Positions 27,196-36,511 of a DNA stretch of 52,710 bases are shown here, in pieces. Position numbers and translations under genes: made by a program. A model generated the notes under the pieces. The model searched no databases. It saw nothing but the letters and a program-made list of their open reading frames with translations, and was not told where the DNA came from. The stretch is from Candidatus Kuenenia stuttgartensis. Its GTDB lineage: Bacteria > Planctomycetota > JAKEIC01 > DYIT01. The first letter of the stretch is position 1, and every line of letters begins with the position of its first letter. Location of the stretch: positions 1-52,710 of the forward strand of contig DYIT01000021.1 of the NCBI GenBank assembly GCA_020723505.1. Reading direction: 5' to 3'.

Positions 27196-29298
27196 ATGAA
27201 GTACAAAATCGGAATCGACGTGGGCGGCACGTTCACGGATTTCCTCCTTTTCGGCGACGACGGGAGCAACGAAATCTACAAGGTCCTTTCCACGCCGGAC
27301 GATCCCTCGATTGCGACGATATCCGGAATCGAGCTCATGGCTCGCGAGCACGGGACGGGAACCGCGGAGTTCCTGAAGAGCGTGAGCACGGTTGTCCACG
27401 GGACCACGGTCACGACGAACGCGGTGCTCACGGGTTCCGGCGCCAGGACCGCGCTCCTCACGACCAAGGGATTCCGGGACGCGCTCGAGATGCGGCGCGG
27501 GATCAGGGAGGAGCAGTACAACAACTTCTACCGCAACGCGAAACCGCTGGTCGAGCGCTGGCTGCGCTGGCCGGTGGAGGAGCGGGTTGCCTGGGACGGC
27601 AGGGAGATAGAACCGATGTCGGAAACCGACGTGTCCGCGGCTCTCGACCTGTTCAAGGCCGAGGGGGTGGAGGCGGTGGCGCTGTGCTTCATGAACTCGT
27701 TCGCGAACCCGTCCCACGAGACCGCGGCGAGAAACATGACGCGGGAAGCCATGCCGGACGCGTACGTCACGGCGTCGGTCGACATCCTGCCGTCAATCAG
27801 GTTCTACGACAGGGTGAGCACGACGGCGCTGAACTCCTACGTGGGACCGATTCTCTCCAGGTATCTCAAGGCCCTAATCAGGAGGCTGGCGGACCTCAAG
27901 TTCGGGGGGGTCCTGCTGATTATGCAGTCGAACGGCGGGGTCGTGTCGCCGGAAATCGCCTGCGACCGCGCGGCCATGACCCTGCTCTCCGGTCCCGCCG
28001 GGGGGCCGGTCGCGGGCATCGCGTACGCTGCCGACCAGAAATGGGACGACTGCATAACAATCGACATGGGCGGGACGAGCTTCGACGCGTCCCTCGTGAA
28101 GGACCGGCAGCCCTTCGTGACGACCGTGGGCGACATCAGCAGGCTCAGGCTGGCGCTCCCCATGCTCGACGTGGTCACGATAGGGGCCGGGGGCGGGAGC
28201 ATCGGGTGGCTTGACGAGGGCGGGCTGCTCAGGATGGGCCCCCAGAGCGCCGGAGCCAAGCCCGGGCCCTCCTGCTATGCCCGGGGCGGAACGTACCCTA
28301 CCTGCACGGACGCGGACCTGGTGCTCGGCTACCTCGCCGCCGACTTCTTCGCCGGCGGCAGGATGAAGCTGGACCTCGCCGCCGCCGAGAAGGCGATACT
28401 CGAGAAGATAGCCAAGCCCATGGGATTGGACCTGGTTGAGGCGGCGGCAGGCATGTACAGGGTAATCAACACGAACATGTCGTCCGCGGTGCGGGAAGTC
28501 GCGGTGCAGCACGGCCAGGACCCGAGGGACTTCCCGCTCATAGTCGCGGGCGGCGCCGGCCCGAACCACGCGTGCATGATTGCCCTCGAGCTCGAGATGC
28601 CGATTCTCATCGTGCCCAGGGAGTCCTCGATTTTCTGCGCAGCGGGCATGCTCATGTCTGATCTGAAGCACGACTTCGTGCAGACCTATGCTACGACCCT
28701 CGACTCGGCCGATCCCGCCAGGTTCAGGGCGGTCTTCGAGAACATGAAAGCCGAGGGCCTGAGGCTGCTGCTTTCCGAGGGCATAGCCGAGGACAGGATA
28801 AGGTACGTCCACGCGCTCGACCTGAGGTACGTCCAGCAGTACCACGAGGTGAGCGTGGAGATTCCGGCGAAGGAGGTCGAAGCCGCGGACTGGAAGGCCA
28901 TGGCGTCGCGGTTCCACCCGAAGCACAACGCTCTCTTCGGGTATTCCCTCGAGGAGGAGGGCGCGCAGGTGGAGCTCATCAACATGCGGCTCACCTGCAT
29001 CGGGGTCACGGAGAAGCCGAGCTTCCCGGCGAGGCAGTATCACGGCCCGGATCCCTCCGAGGCCTTCAAGAACGAGAGGCAGGTCTTCCTTCCGAAGAAG
29101 GGCGCGTTCGAGAAGCTCAAGGTCTACGACGGTGCGAAGCTCAGATTCGGCAACTTCATCGAGGGGCCGGTGGTAATCGAGCAGGTGAACACCACGACGT
29201 TCGTGACGCCGGAGTACGACGTGCTGGTCGACAGGTTCGGCAGCTACACGCTCTTCCCGAAGGGCAAGCGGACGGAGATTGAAGGGAGGGTACTGTGA
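27196..29298 (+). CDS. hyuA: hydantoinase/oxoprolinase family, subunit A
   Basis: ASKHA-fold ATP-using subunit of the N-methylhydantoinase/5-oxoprolinase/acetone carboxylase family. The N-terminus KIGIDVGGTFTDFLLFGDDG, then VVHGTTVTTNAVLTGSGART, SNGGVVSPE, TIDMGGTSFDASLV and VAGGAGPNHA are diagnostic. At 700 residues it is full length for HyuA. The ATG has GGGAGG upstream. The substrate cannot be read from sequence; hydantoins, methylhydantoins, oxoproline and related cyclic amides are family options. It overlaps hyuB by four bases. Confidence 0.92.
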   Translation: MKYKIGIDVGGTFTDFLLFGDDGSNEIYKVLSTPDDPSIATISGIELMAREHGTGTAEFLKSVSTVVHGTTVTTNAVLTGSGARTALLTTKGFRDALEMRRGIREEQYNNFYRNAKPLVERWLRWPVEERVAWDGREIEPMSETDVSAALDLFKAEGVEAVALCFMNSFANPSHETAARNMTREAMPDAYVTASVDILPSIRFYDRVSTTALNSYVGPILSRYLKALIRRLADLKFGGVLLIMQSNGGVVSPEIACDRAAMTLLSGPAGGPVAGIAYAADQKWDDCITIDMGGTSFDASLVKDRQPFVTTVGDISRLRLALPMLDVVTIGAGGGSIGWLDEGGLLRMGPQSAGAKPGPSCYARGGTYPTCTDADLVLGYLAADFFAGGRMKLDLAAAEKAILEKIAKPMGLDLVEAAAGMYRVINTNMSSAVREVAVQHGQDPRDFPLIVAGGAGPNHACMIALELEMPILIVPRESSIFCAAGMLMSDLKHDFVQTYATTLDSADPARFRAVFENMKAEGLRLLLSEGIAEDRIRYVHALDLRYVQQYHEVSVEIPAKEVEAADWKAMASRFHPKHNALFGYSLEEEGAQVELINMRLTCIGVTEKPSFPARQYHGPDPSEAFKNERQVFLPKKGAFEKLKVYDGAKLRFGNFIEGPVVIEQVNTTTFVTPEYDVLVDRFGSYTLFPKGKRTEIEGRVL

Positions 29299-31040
29299 GC
29301 GTTGAAATCGACAAAATCCTCGTTTCCATCCTCCAGAGGCGCTTCCGGTCAATCGCCGAGGAGATGTCAATCGCGCTTGCCATGACGACGCGGTCCCCGA
29401 TTCTCTGCGAGGCGCGGGACTTCGTGACCGGACTCTACGACGCCGACGGCAAGATGCTCGAGCAGAAGGAGAACCTGCCGATACTCTCCTTCTCGCTGGG
29501 CCCGGTGTGCGAATACATCGTGAAGTTCTTCGGCAAGAGGAACATCCACGAGGGCGACGTGATCTTCCACAACGACGTTTTCTCCATGGGCAACCAGAAC
29601 AACGACGTGGCGGTGTACAAGCCCATATTCCACGGCAGGACGCTGGTCGGCTGGTCGGCGTGCAAGGGGCACCAGGCGGACATAGGCGGGGCGGTGCGGG
29701 GCGGCTACAACCCCTCGGCCGTCGAGGTGTGGCAGGAGGCGCTGCGCATACCGCCGGTCAAGGTGTACGAGAAGGGGAAGCTGCGCAAGGACGTGTGGAA
29801 CCTCATTTTCGCCAACATAAGGCTCAAGATGGTCGAGGAGGACATGAAGGCGCAGGTGGGCTCCTGCGTGGTCGGGGAGCGGGGCCTCAGGGCGCTCGTG
29901 GAGAAGTACGGCTTCGAGAGGTTCAACGCGCACAAGAAGTACCTGTTCGACGCGACCGAGAAGATGATGCGCGCCGAGATATCGCGCATCCCCAAGGGCG
30001 TCTATCGCGGCGAGGCCACGGGGTACTTCGACGGGAGGAACAAGGGGTCGAAGTACACGGTGCGAGTGAAAATCACGGTCAAGGGCGACTCAATACACTT
30101 CGACTACAGCGACACTGACACGCAGACGAAAGGGTTCGTCAACGGGACGTTCACGTCGTCCGCCTCTGCCACGGTGCTCACTTTCCTGCAGATGGTGGAC
30201 CCCAACATCCCGCACAACGACGGCATGGTGAGGCCAATCAGGATAACCATCCCGGGCGGCACGGTGCTCAACGCCTCCTACCCGGCGGCGACCACCTACG
30301 GGAACCACCTGTGCCCGATAAACGCGAACGCCATTCAGCGCGCGCTTGCCGGCGCGATTCCCGACAAGGTGACCGCGGGATGGAACGAGCTGCTCTGCTC
30401 GCTTTCCACTGGCCAGGACCAGCGAAGGAAAAAGCCTTACGTCGACATCTTCTTCATGGGACTCAAGGGCGGATCGGGCGCGGTAAAGGGCTGCGACGGC
30501 TACGACCACATAGGCATGATTGACGCCTCGGGAGGCGTTCTGGACCAGGACTACGAGATGTTCGAGCTGCAGACTCCCCACACGCTGGTGCGGCACGAGT
30601 ATCTCCCCGATTCCGCGGGGGCAGGGAAATGGCGCGGCGGCCTGGGCGCGGTTTCGGAATACGTCATGGGCGGCGAGGGGAACAAGCTGGTCACGTTCGG
30701 GGAGGGCGACGTCGAGCCGGCAAGAGGGGCACACGGCGGCGGCGAAGGCACCCTCAACTACATCGAGCTCGACTACCCCGACGGGAGGAAATACCGCACG
30801 ACGTCCAAGGACCTCGTGGAGAACGTGCCTTCCGGCACGTTCTACCGGCAGGAAGCCGGCGGCGGCGGCGGCTGGGGATCTCCTCACGAGAGGCCCGCGG
30901 AACTCGTGGCGCGGGAAGTGCGCAACGGCATCACGTCCGAAGCCAAGGCAAGGGCTGAGTACGGGGTCGCCCTGAAGCCCGGGACCTTCGAGGTCGATGA
31001 GACCGAGACCGCAAGGCTCAGGAGGAATATTCGAGCCTGA
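29295..31040 (+). CDS. hyuB: hydantoinase/oxoprolinase family, subunit B
   Basis: Partner of HyuA, 581 residues. Typical segments are GDVIFHNDVFSMGNQNNDVA, SACKGHQADIGGAVRGGYNP, PAATTYGNHLCPINANA and the C-terminal PDSAGAGKWRGGLGAV, with the Gly-rich ending GGGGGWG. The start is GTG in a GTGA overlap with the hyuA stop, with GGGAGGG five bases upstream. HyuA and HyuB are expected to form one ATP-dependent complex in the cytoplasm. In context, the XDH-type hydroxylase genes 1.5 kb downstream suggest a shared heterocycle degradation route; that is inference. Confidence 0.92.
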   Translation: MSVEIDKILVSILQRRFRSIAEEMSIALAMTTRSPILCEARDFVTGLYDADGKMLEQKENLPILSFSLGPVCEYIVKFFGKRNIHEGDVIFHNDVFSMGNQNNDVAVYKPIFHGRTLVGWSACKGHQADIGGAVRGGYNPSAVEVWQEALRIPPVKVYEKGKLRKDVWNLIFANIRLKMVEEDMKAQVGSCVVGERGLRALVEKYGFERFNAHKKYLFDATEKMMRAEISRIPKGVYRGEATGYFDGRNKGSKYTVRVKITVKGDSIHFDYSDTDTQTKGFVNGTFTSSASATVLTFLQMVDPNIPHNDGMVRPIRITIPGGTVLNASYPAATTYGNHLCPINANAIQRALAGAIPDKVTAGWNELLCSLSTGQDQRRKKPYVDIFFMGLKGGSGAVKGCDGYDHIGMIDASGGVLDQDYEMFELQTPHTLVRHEYLPDSAGAGKWRGGLGAVSEYVMGGEGNKLVTFGEGDVEPARGAHGGGEGTLNYIELDYPDGRKYRTTSKDLVENVPSGTFYRQEAGGGGGWGSPHERPAELVAREVRNGITSEAKARAEYGVALKPGTFEVDETETARLRRNIRA

Positions 31041-31273
31041 TTTACCTGATTTTTCTGCTGATTGACATGATTCAATAGGAGGAGATGGGAACCGTCCGGG
31101 CTCCAGACAAGCCCGTGGCACGAGACGGCCGGTTCAGAGAGGAGTTCCGAAGCGCTTTCTTCGAGGTCTGCGGCGCATATCCCGGTTCTTCTATCTCTTC
31201 AATAATATTTCCGCTAGGTGATCAGTGATTTCGAAAACCTCTCCCGTCTTTCCTTCGACTCGACAGGCACCCG

Positions 31274-32266
31274 CTATATCCTGAAGCCGAAGAAGAGGCG
31301 AGCGTTCAGCAGCAAAGCATCTTCGGAGACTGCATATGTGCCCGCGATGTTCTTGCCGTTGTCGTACTCGATTTCGAAGGACTGCCACTGGAGGGCAATC
31401 CCGAACTCGAACCCTATCGTGAACGTCCTGCCAAGCTTGAATTCGATTCCAAGCGACGAACCGAGCCTGAGACCGCCGTTGTAGCGGGTATCGTCGACGT
31501 CGGCGAAGAAATCGTTGTACGAATCGTGGCTTGCACCCACGCCGAGGCCGACGATGTAGCCTATGTTGAAGCAGGCGAAGAGGTCGACGCTTCCGGCGGC
31601 GGGCAGCATTCCGCGAACTGAGAGGCTCATGAGAAACCCCATGCCGTCGCGGATGTCGATTGTCATCTCCTGGTGGTTCGGGTCGCTCTCCGGAAGGTAC
31701 GACTCTTCAACGACAGCATCGGCACGGAAGCAGGTTGCGAGAAGCCCGAACTGAACGCCGATGTCGAAATACATCGAGGGCTTGAACCTGAAGAAGACTC
31801 CGCCCCCGAGCGGGCCGTTGCCGTCGAACAACTCGTCGCCCGTGGCGACCGAGCCGTCGAGCATAATCCCGAACTGGAACTTCTTCAGAATCCCGCCCGT
31901 CTGCTGGGCTGCAGGAGCCGGTCCTTGCGCAGGGGGAGCTCCCTGTTCCCGCGGAGGCGGGGCCGGGACCCATTGGTCGGGGATATCGAGCTGCTTGATG
32001 GAGTCCTCCGGGCCGATTATGACCGTGTACACATGCTTCTGATATCCGTCCCTCACCGCTTCGACGGTGTACTGGCCTGGCGCGAGGCCTTTGATGAACA
32101 GGCCGTTGTACTGCTCGGAGGCCACGCCTCTGAACGTCCGGTTTACGAAGATTCTCACGCCCGGCGCGCAGGTGACCTGAAGGTCGCAGCCGGTCTGCTG
32201 GCAGAACGCGGCAACGGGGAATGCGAGGAATGCAGCGGCCGCAAGCGCGGGAAGACAGGTTTTCAC
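31274..32266 (-). CDS. secreted PEGA-domain protein with C-terminal beta-barrel-like region
   Basis: A 330-residue exported protein. After the signal peptide (ending AAFCQQ), residues about 30-95 are a PEGA-like beta-sandwich (APGVRIFVNRTFRGVASEQY, then LAPGQYTVEAVRDGYQKHV). A Pro/Ala/Gln linker (PAPPPREQGAPPAQGPAPA) leads to about 200 residues of alternating strands (GGGVFFRFKPSMYFDIGVQF, NARLFFGFRI at the very end), a pattern of outer-membrane barrels ending in an aromatic-x pair. GTG 32266 is chosen, since GGAG lies six bases upstream. It is opposite in direction to the hyu and xdh operons. The gap 31041-31273 holds no supported feature. Confidence 0.7.
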   Translation of the reverse strand: MKTCLPALAAAAFLAFPVAAFCQQTGCDLQVTCAPGVRIFVNRTFRGVASEQYNGLFIKGLAPGQYTVEAVRDGYQKHVYTVIIGPEDSIKQLDIPDQWVPAPPPREQGAPPAQGPAPAAQQTGGILKKFQFGIMLDGSVATGDELFDGNGPLGGGVFFRFKPSMYFDIGVQFGLLATCFRADAVVEESYLPESDPNHQEMTIDIRDGMGFLMSLSVRGMLPAAGSVDLFACFNIGYIVGLGVGASHDSYNDFFADVDDTRYNGGLRLGSSLGIEFKLGRTFTIGFEFGIALQWQSFEIEYDNGKNIAGTYAVSEDALLLNARLFFGFRI

Positions 32267-32443
32267 GCGGTCTCCGTTCACCGTTAGAGCCGATTCCCAA
32301 TCGAACCGTCTCGTCCCAAGACCAACCTCTTTCTCGACTCGAGAGTATGCCGCGCCGCCGGCGCGAAATCAACCGGCGTCACCCTGCCCTTCCGCGCATA
32401 CTTGACTCATTTGTTTAAATGAACAATTTAACAAGTGTTTGAG

Positions 32444-32472
32444 TTGCAGGCTTTCCTGATGTGATTTATAGT
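32444..32472 (+). promoter_or_regulatory. possible promoter of the xdh-type operon
   Basis: TTGCAG (32444-32449) and TATAGT (32467-32472) are 17 bases apart, 56 bases before the GTG at 32529. Just upstream (32411-32426), TTGTT and AACAA form a small inverted repeat in an AT-rich stretch that could bind a regulator. Both are weak sequence-only predictions. Confidence 0.35.
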
Positions 32473-32528
32473 TTGAAATCCGCGTAGCCCCGCGATCTTA
32501 ATGCTTCGCGGATTTTGGGGAACCGGCG

Positions 32529-33383
32529 GTGGAGAAGTTCGAGTATCTGAAAGCCCAGAGCCTGAGGGAGGCCGTGGACGCCCTGGCGAGGAACAGGGGG
32601 AAGGCGGCTGTTCTGGCGGGCGGGACGGACGCGATTCCGGCGATGAGGAGGGGCAAGTCCTCCTGGAAGCTGCTCGTGGACGTGAAAGGGATTCCCTCCC
32701 TGGGCGGGATAAAGGCCGGGAGCCGGGCCGTGTCAATCGGTTCCCTTACAACCCTGGCCGAGCTCGCATCGAACCCGGTCATCATCGAAAAGCTTCCGGT
32801 CCTGTCCGCCACGGCCCTCAACATGGCGTCGCCGCAGGTCAGGAACCGCGGAACGGTCGGCGGGAACCTGTGCAACGCCGCGCCATCGGCCGATTTGGCG
32901 CCGCCGCTCATCGTCCTCGGCGCGAAGGTCAAGATCGTCGCGAGGGGCGGGGAACGGACGATTCCAATCGAGGAGTTCTTCGAGGGGCCGGGAATCACCG
33001 CAATCAGCGGCGGCAGGGGGATTCTGGCCTCGGTAATCATCCCCTTGCCCAAGCCCGGTACGAAGATCTCGTTCAAGACCCATACGCCTCGCATGGCCAT
33101 GGACCTGTCACTGGTCTCCGTGGCCGCGGCTGTCCGGAGGGATAAGGGCAGGATTGCCGAGGCGCGCGTGGCGCTCGGCGCCTGCGCGCCCGTCCCGCTC
33201 AGGTGCAGGGACGCGGAGGAAGCGCTTGCCGGCACGTCCGGGGAGGCGTCGGACGCCGAGAGGGCGGTCGAGGCCCTGTGCGCCGCTGCGAGGCCAATCG
33301 GCGACGTGCGGGCATCGGCGGGCTACCGGAGGGACATGGCGAAGGAGATGGCGAGGCGCGCCCTCGCGGAGGTGCTTTCCTGA
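32529..33383 (+). CDS. xanthine dehydrogenase family, FAD-binding subunit
   Basis: Medium (CoxM/XdhB-type) subunit of a three-subunit molybdenum hydroxylase. AVLAGGTDAIPAMRRGK is the first FAD motif, and SPQVRNRGTVGGNLCNAAPS the second, which normally contacts the isoalloxazine. The C-terminal CO-dehydrogenase flavoprotein domain ends near RPIGDVRASAGYRRDM. 284 residues is typical. The start is GTG with GGGGAA upstream. It is first in an operon of three overlapping genes in the order FAD, Fe-S, Mo. It moves electrons from the Fe-S subunit to FAD. Confidence 0.93.
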   Translation: MEKFEYLKAQSLREAVDALARNRGKAAVLAGGTDAIPAMRRGKSSWKLLVDVKGIPSLGGIKAGSRAVSIGSLTTLAELASNPVIIEKLPVLSATALNMASPQVRNRGTVGGNLCNAAPSADLAPPLIVLGAKVKIVARGGERTIPIEEFFEGPGITAISGGRGILASVIIPLPKPGTKISFKTHTPRMAMDLSLVSVAAAVRRDKGRIAEARVALGACAPVPLRCRDAEEALAGTSGEASDAERAVEALCAAARPIGDVRASAGYRRDMAKEMARRALAEVLS

Positions 33384-33862
33384 AAGCCAGGGTCACGATA
33401 TCAGTCAACGGGGACCGTCACGAGGCGGAGGTCGAGCCTTCGATGACGCTTCTCGATTTCCTGCGCGAGTACCTCGGGATGACCGGGACGAACGCCGGGT
33501 GCAGGACCGGTGACTGCGGCGCATGCACGGTGCTCCTCGACGGCAAGTCGGTCAACTCCTGCCTCGTGCTCGCGTGCGAGTGCGACGGCAAGGCCGTCCT
33601 CACGATAGAGGGCCTTTCCGCGGGAGGCCGGCTGCATCCGCTCCAGGAGGCCTTCATGGACGAGGGGGCGGTGCAGTGCGGATTCTGCACGCCGGGCATG
33701 ATCATGAGGGGGGTCGAGTTTCTGAGGGGGAACCCGGACCCGAGCCCGGCGGAGGCTCGGGTGGCCATAGAGGGAAACATCTGCAGGTGCACGGGTTACG
33801 AGAACATCGTGAAGGCCGTGCTCGCGGCCGCGAGGAAGATGAAAGGCGGTGGCGTCGCATGA
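33380..33862 (+). CDS. xanthine dehydrogenase family, [2Fe-2S] subunit
   Basis: Small (CoxS/XdhC-type) subunit carrying two [2Fe-2S] clusters. The plant-ferredoxin-type set is CRTGDCGACTV with a further Cys in SCLVLAC; the second cluster is CGFCTPGMIM plus GNICRCTGY. The best start is CTG at 33380: it overlaps the preceding TGA (CTGA) and has GGAGGT seven bases upstream, while no ATG, GTG or TTG fits. Length is then 160 residues, as in the family. The longer open frame upstream has no homology-like content. Confidence 0.92.
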   Translation: MKARVTISVNGDRHEAEVEPSMTLLDFLREYLGMTGTNAGCRTGDCGACTVLLDGKSVNSCLVLACECDGKAVLTIEGLSAGGRLHPLQEAFMDEGAVQCGFCTPGMIMRGVEFLRGNPDPSPAEARVAIEGNICRCTGYENIVKAVLAAARKMKGGGVA

Positions 33863-36126
33863 GCGGATTCGCCTGCGTGGGCAGGAAGGTCCATAAGATA
33901 GACGCCTTCGACAAGGTGACGGGGAGGGCGGTTTACGGCCACGACCTGAGAATCCCCGGCATGCTGCACGGGAGGATCCTGAGGTCCGCCCACGCCCACG
34001 CGAGAATAGCGGAGATAGACGCGCGTCCCGCCCTCGGCGTGCCCGGGGTCCACGCGGTAATCACCGCGGCGGACGCGAAGACGGGCAACATCGGGTTCCT
34101 CCAGGACCACCCGGTGCTCAAGGGCGACAGGGTCCGATCGTTCAGGGACGAGGTGGCGGCGGTCGCGGCCTCCAGCGAAGAGGCGGCTGAGGAGGCGTGC
34201 TCGAGAATCATCGTGAAGTACGAGCCGCTTCCCGCCGTGTTCGATCCGTTCGAGGCCATGGCGCCGGGCGCGCCCCAGCTGCACGACTCGGCACCGGCGA
34301 ACATCATCAAGTTCGGCTACGACTTCAACGAGGGCGACGCGGACAAGGCGCTCGAATCGTCCGCTTTCACCGCCGAGGGCACGTTCCGCACCCACTACGT
34401 CACGCACTGCTGCATGGAGACCTGCTTCGCGCTCGCGGTCTTCGGCCGCGGCGGGTCGCTCACCTTCCACTCGTCCACCCAGATACCCTACCTCATGCAG
34501 AACACGCTGAGCCGCGTAACGGGGGTTCCAGCCTGGAAAATCAGAATCCGCCAGCCGGTAATCGGCGGCGCGTTCGGATCGAAGCTCGACGTGTATCCGT
34601 ACGAAATCATCGCAATCCTCCTCGCGCAGAGGACGGGCAGGCCGGTGAAGATCACGTACACGAGGGAGGAGGAGTTCCGCTGCACCCCCACGAGGCAGCC
34701 CATGGTGATACGGATGTCCGCGGGCTGCGACCGCGAGGGGAAGCTGACCGCCCGGAAGGCCGAGGCGGTGCTCGACAACGGCGCTTACACGTCGTGGGGC
34801 ATAACCACGCCGCACATAATGCTCACGGGGATTTCCTCGCTCTACAAGGTTCCGAACGTCTCATTCAAGGCGTTCAGCGTTTACACGAACAACGCCTACG
34901 CGTCCGCGTTCAGGGGCTACGGGAACCCGCAGGGGACCTTCGCGAACGAACAGCTCATCGACGAGCTCGCCCTCAAGGCCGGCATCGACCCGGTCGAGTT
35001 CAGGCTTAGGAACGCGAACACTCCTGGGTCGGTGACACCGCAGAGGTTCCGCATCACGACGTGCGGCCTTTCGGAATGCATCAGGAAAGCCGCCGAGCGA
35101 ATCGGCTTCGGCGGGCCGAAGGCCGCGAACGAGGGCGTGGGCATCGCGTGCATGTTCCACGTGGGCGGCGGCGGGAGGGTTTACAAGAGCGACGGGTGCG
35201 GGGTAATCGCCAAGCTGGACGACTTCGGCAGGCTCTCTCTCATGACGGGGGCCACGGAAATAGGCACCGGCAGCGACACGGCAATGGCAATGATTGGGGC
35301 GGAATGCCTTGGGCTTCCGCTTGACGCGGTCTCGGTCATCAACGACGACACGGACGTGGGCCCCTGGGACGTGGGCATCCACGCCTCGCGCATGACCTTC
35401 ATCGGCGGCAACGCGGTCATCATGGCGTGCGAGGACATCAAGGACCAGCTGCGCGAGCATGCTGCGCCCATGATTGGATCGGACCCGAAGAACCTCGAGT
35501 TCAGGGACTCGAAAATCATAGACTGCATGAACCCGGACAGGAACATCGAGATTTCCCGGGTCGTGCGCGCCGTGCACTTCAGGGAGAAGGGCAGGATGAT
35601 TGTGGGCAAGGGGTTCTACGACCCACCCAACGAATTCCAGGGGAAGGACTTCAGGGGAAACGTCTCCTCCACATACGCGTTCGCCGCGCACGCCGTGCGC
35701 GTAAGGGTGGACCCCTCGACCGGGAAGATTGCCGTGCTCAAGTTCGTGGCCGCGCACGACGTGGGAAGGGCGATAAATCCGCTGGGCCTCGAAGGCCAGG
35801 TCCACGGCGCCATCGCCCAGGGGCTCGGGTTCGCGCTGTCCGAACAGCTCGTCTACGACAAGGGAAGGCTCCTGAACGACAACTTCACGGACTACAAGAT
35901 GCTGCTTGCCCGCGACATGCCCGCGGAAATCGAGATTCACTTCATAGAGACGGACGATCCCGAGGGGCCTTTCGGGGCCAAGGGCGTGTCGGAGGCCGGC
36001 ATCATCCCGATACCCGCCGCTGTGGCGAACGCCGTTGCGGACGCGGTCGGAATCAGGATTCGCACGCTGCCCATGACGCCGGAGAACGTCCATTCCGCCC
36101 TCAAGGCCGCCGGAAAGGCGACATAA
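33859..36126 (+). CDS. xanthine dehydrogenase family, molybdopterin-binding subunit
   Basis: Large (CoxL/XdhA-type) catalytic subunit, 755 residues, that hydroxylates a heterocyclic or aldehyde substrate at the Mo-pterin cofactor. Motifs: TGRAVYGHDLRIPGMLHGRI at the start, CFALAVF, PVIGGAFGSKLDVYPYEI, AFRGYGNPQ and the catalytic Glu in GPFGAKGVSEAGIIP. The CO-dehydrogenase signature AYRCSFR is absent, so it is not a CODH. No twin-Arg signal is present, so it should be cytoplasmic. Its ATG overlaps the Fe-S gene stop (ATGA). The substrate is unknown; purines, nicotinate-like rings or aldehydes are the usual choices. Confidence 0.93.
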   Translation: MSGFACVGRKVHKIDAFDKVTGRAVYGHDLRIPGMLHGRILRSAHAHARIAEIDARPALGVPGVHAVITAADAKTGNIGFLQDHPVLKGDRVRSFRDEVAAVAASSEEAAEEACSRIIVKYEPLPAVFDPFEAMAPGAPQLHDSAPANIIKFGYDFNEGDADKALESSAFTAEGTFRTHYVTHCCMETCFALAVFGRGGSLTFHSSTQIPYLMQNTLSRVTGVPAWKIRIRQPVIGGAFGSKLDVYPYEIIAILLAQRTGRPVKITYTREEEFRCTPTRQPMVIRMSAGCDREGKLTARKAEAVLDNGAYTSWGITTPHIMLTGISSLYKVPNVSFKAFSVYTNNAYASAFRGYGNPQGTFANEQLIDELALKAGIDPVEFRLRNANTPGSVTPQRFRITTCGLSECIRKAAERIGFGGPKAANEGVGIACMFHVGGGGRVYKSDGCGVIAKLDDFGRLSLMTGATEIGTGSDTAMAMIGAECLGLPLDAVSVINDDTDVGPWDVGIHASRMTFIGGNAVIMACEDIKDQLREHAAPMIGSDPKNLEFRDSKIIDCMNPDRNIEISRVVRAVHFREKGRMIVGKGFYDPPNEFQGKDFRGNVSSTYAFAAHAVRVRVDPSTGKIAVLKFVAAHDVGRAINPLGLEGQVHGAIAQGLGFALSEQLVYDKGRLLNDNFTDYKMLLARDMPAEIEIHFIETDDPEGPFGAKGVSEAGIIPIPAAVANAVADAVGIRIRTLPMTPENVHSALKAAGKAT

Positions 36127-36184
36127 CGCGAATGGGATTCCGCGAAAACAGAAGTGCAGTGCTCAGCTTGCCGGCAGGGGCGCG

Positions 36185-36254
36185 GCCCTGCTTTGCCTGA
36201 CGAATCCGCCAGGGCTTCGCAGGGCAGGCCGAGCCCCAGGCCGCGTACGCGGCC
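36185..36254 (+). repeat. GCCCTGC palindromic repeat, copy 3, plus 16-bp palindrome
   Basis: Copy 3 occupies 36185-36225 (arms GCCCTGCTTTGCC and GGCTTCGCAGGGC). A perfect 16-bp palindrome with half-site GGCCGCGT follows at 36239-36254. They sit in the 385-base gap after the molybdenum subunit. The remainder of that gap has no recognised feature. Confidence 0.65.
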
Positions 36255-36511
36255 TATTTGGAGGGGCGAAGGCGGGGTCATTCGCGGTTCGAAATGAACC
36301 GGCGGAAACAGCATTTCCGGCTCGAAAAACCCGCCTTGATTTGCATAATAGGCACTTAGTGAAAAGAATTGCGGGAAGGCACGCGCGAAGCGCGTGGTAT
36401 AACGCGGACGAGCCTGATTTTTCATTCCTGTTTGGTTCCGGCTCGTCCGGGTTGTGCGGCAGCGGAAGTCGTTCAAATCAGTACCCGGCCTGTCCGGGAC
36501 GGGAGGGTGGG

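Noticed and set aside
27874..29370. 498-codon minus-strand frame antisense to hyuA
   Set aside because: Arg/His/Val-rich shadow frame with no motif; hyuA on the plus strand is unmistakable.
31085..31228. 47-codon open frame after AGGAGGAG, downstream of hyuB
   Set aside because: The Shine-Dalgarno is too close to the ATG and the peptide has no recognisable feature.
34861..36093. 410-codon minus-strand frame antisense to the molybdenum subunit
   Set aside because: Shadow of a strongly conserved gene, with no recognisable domain.
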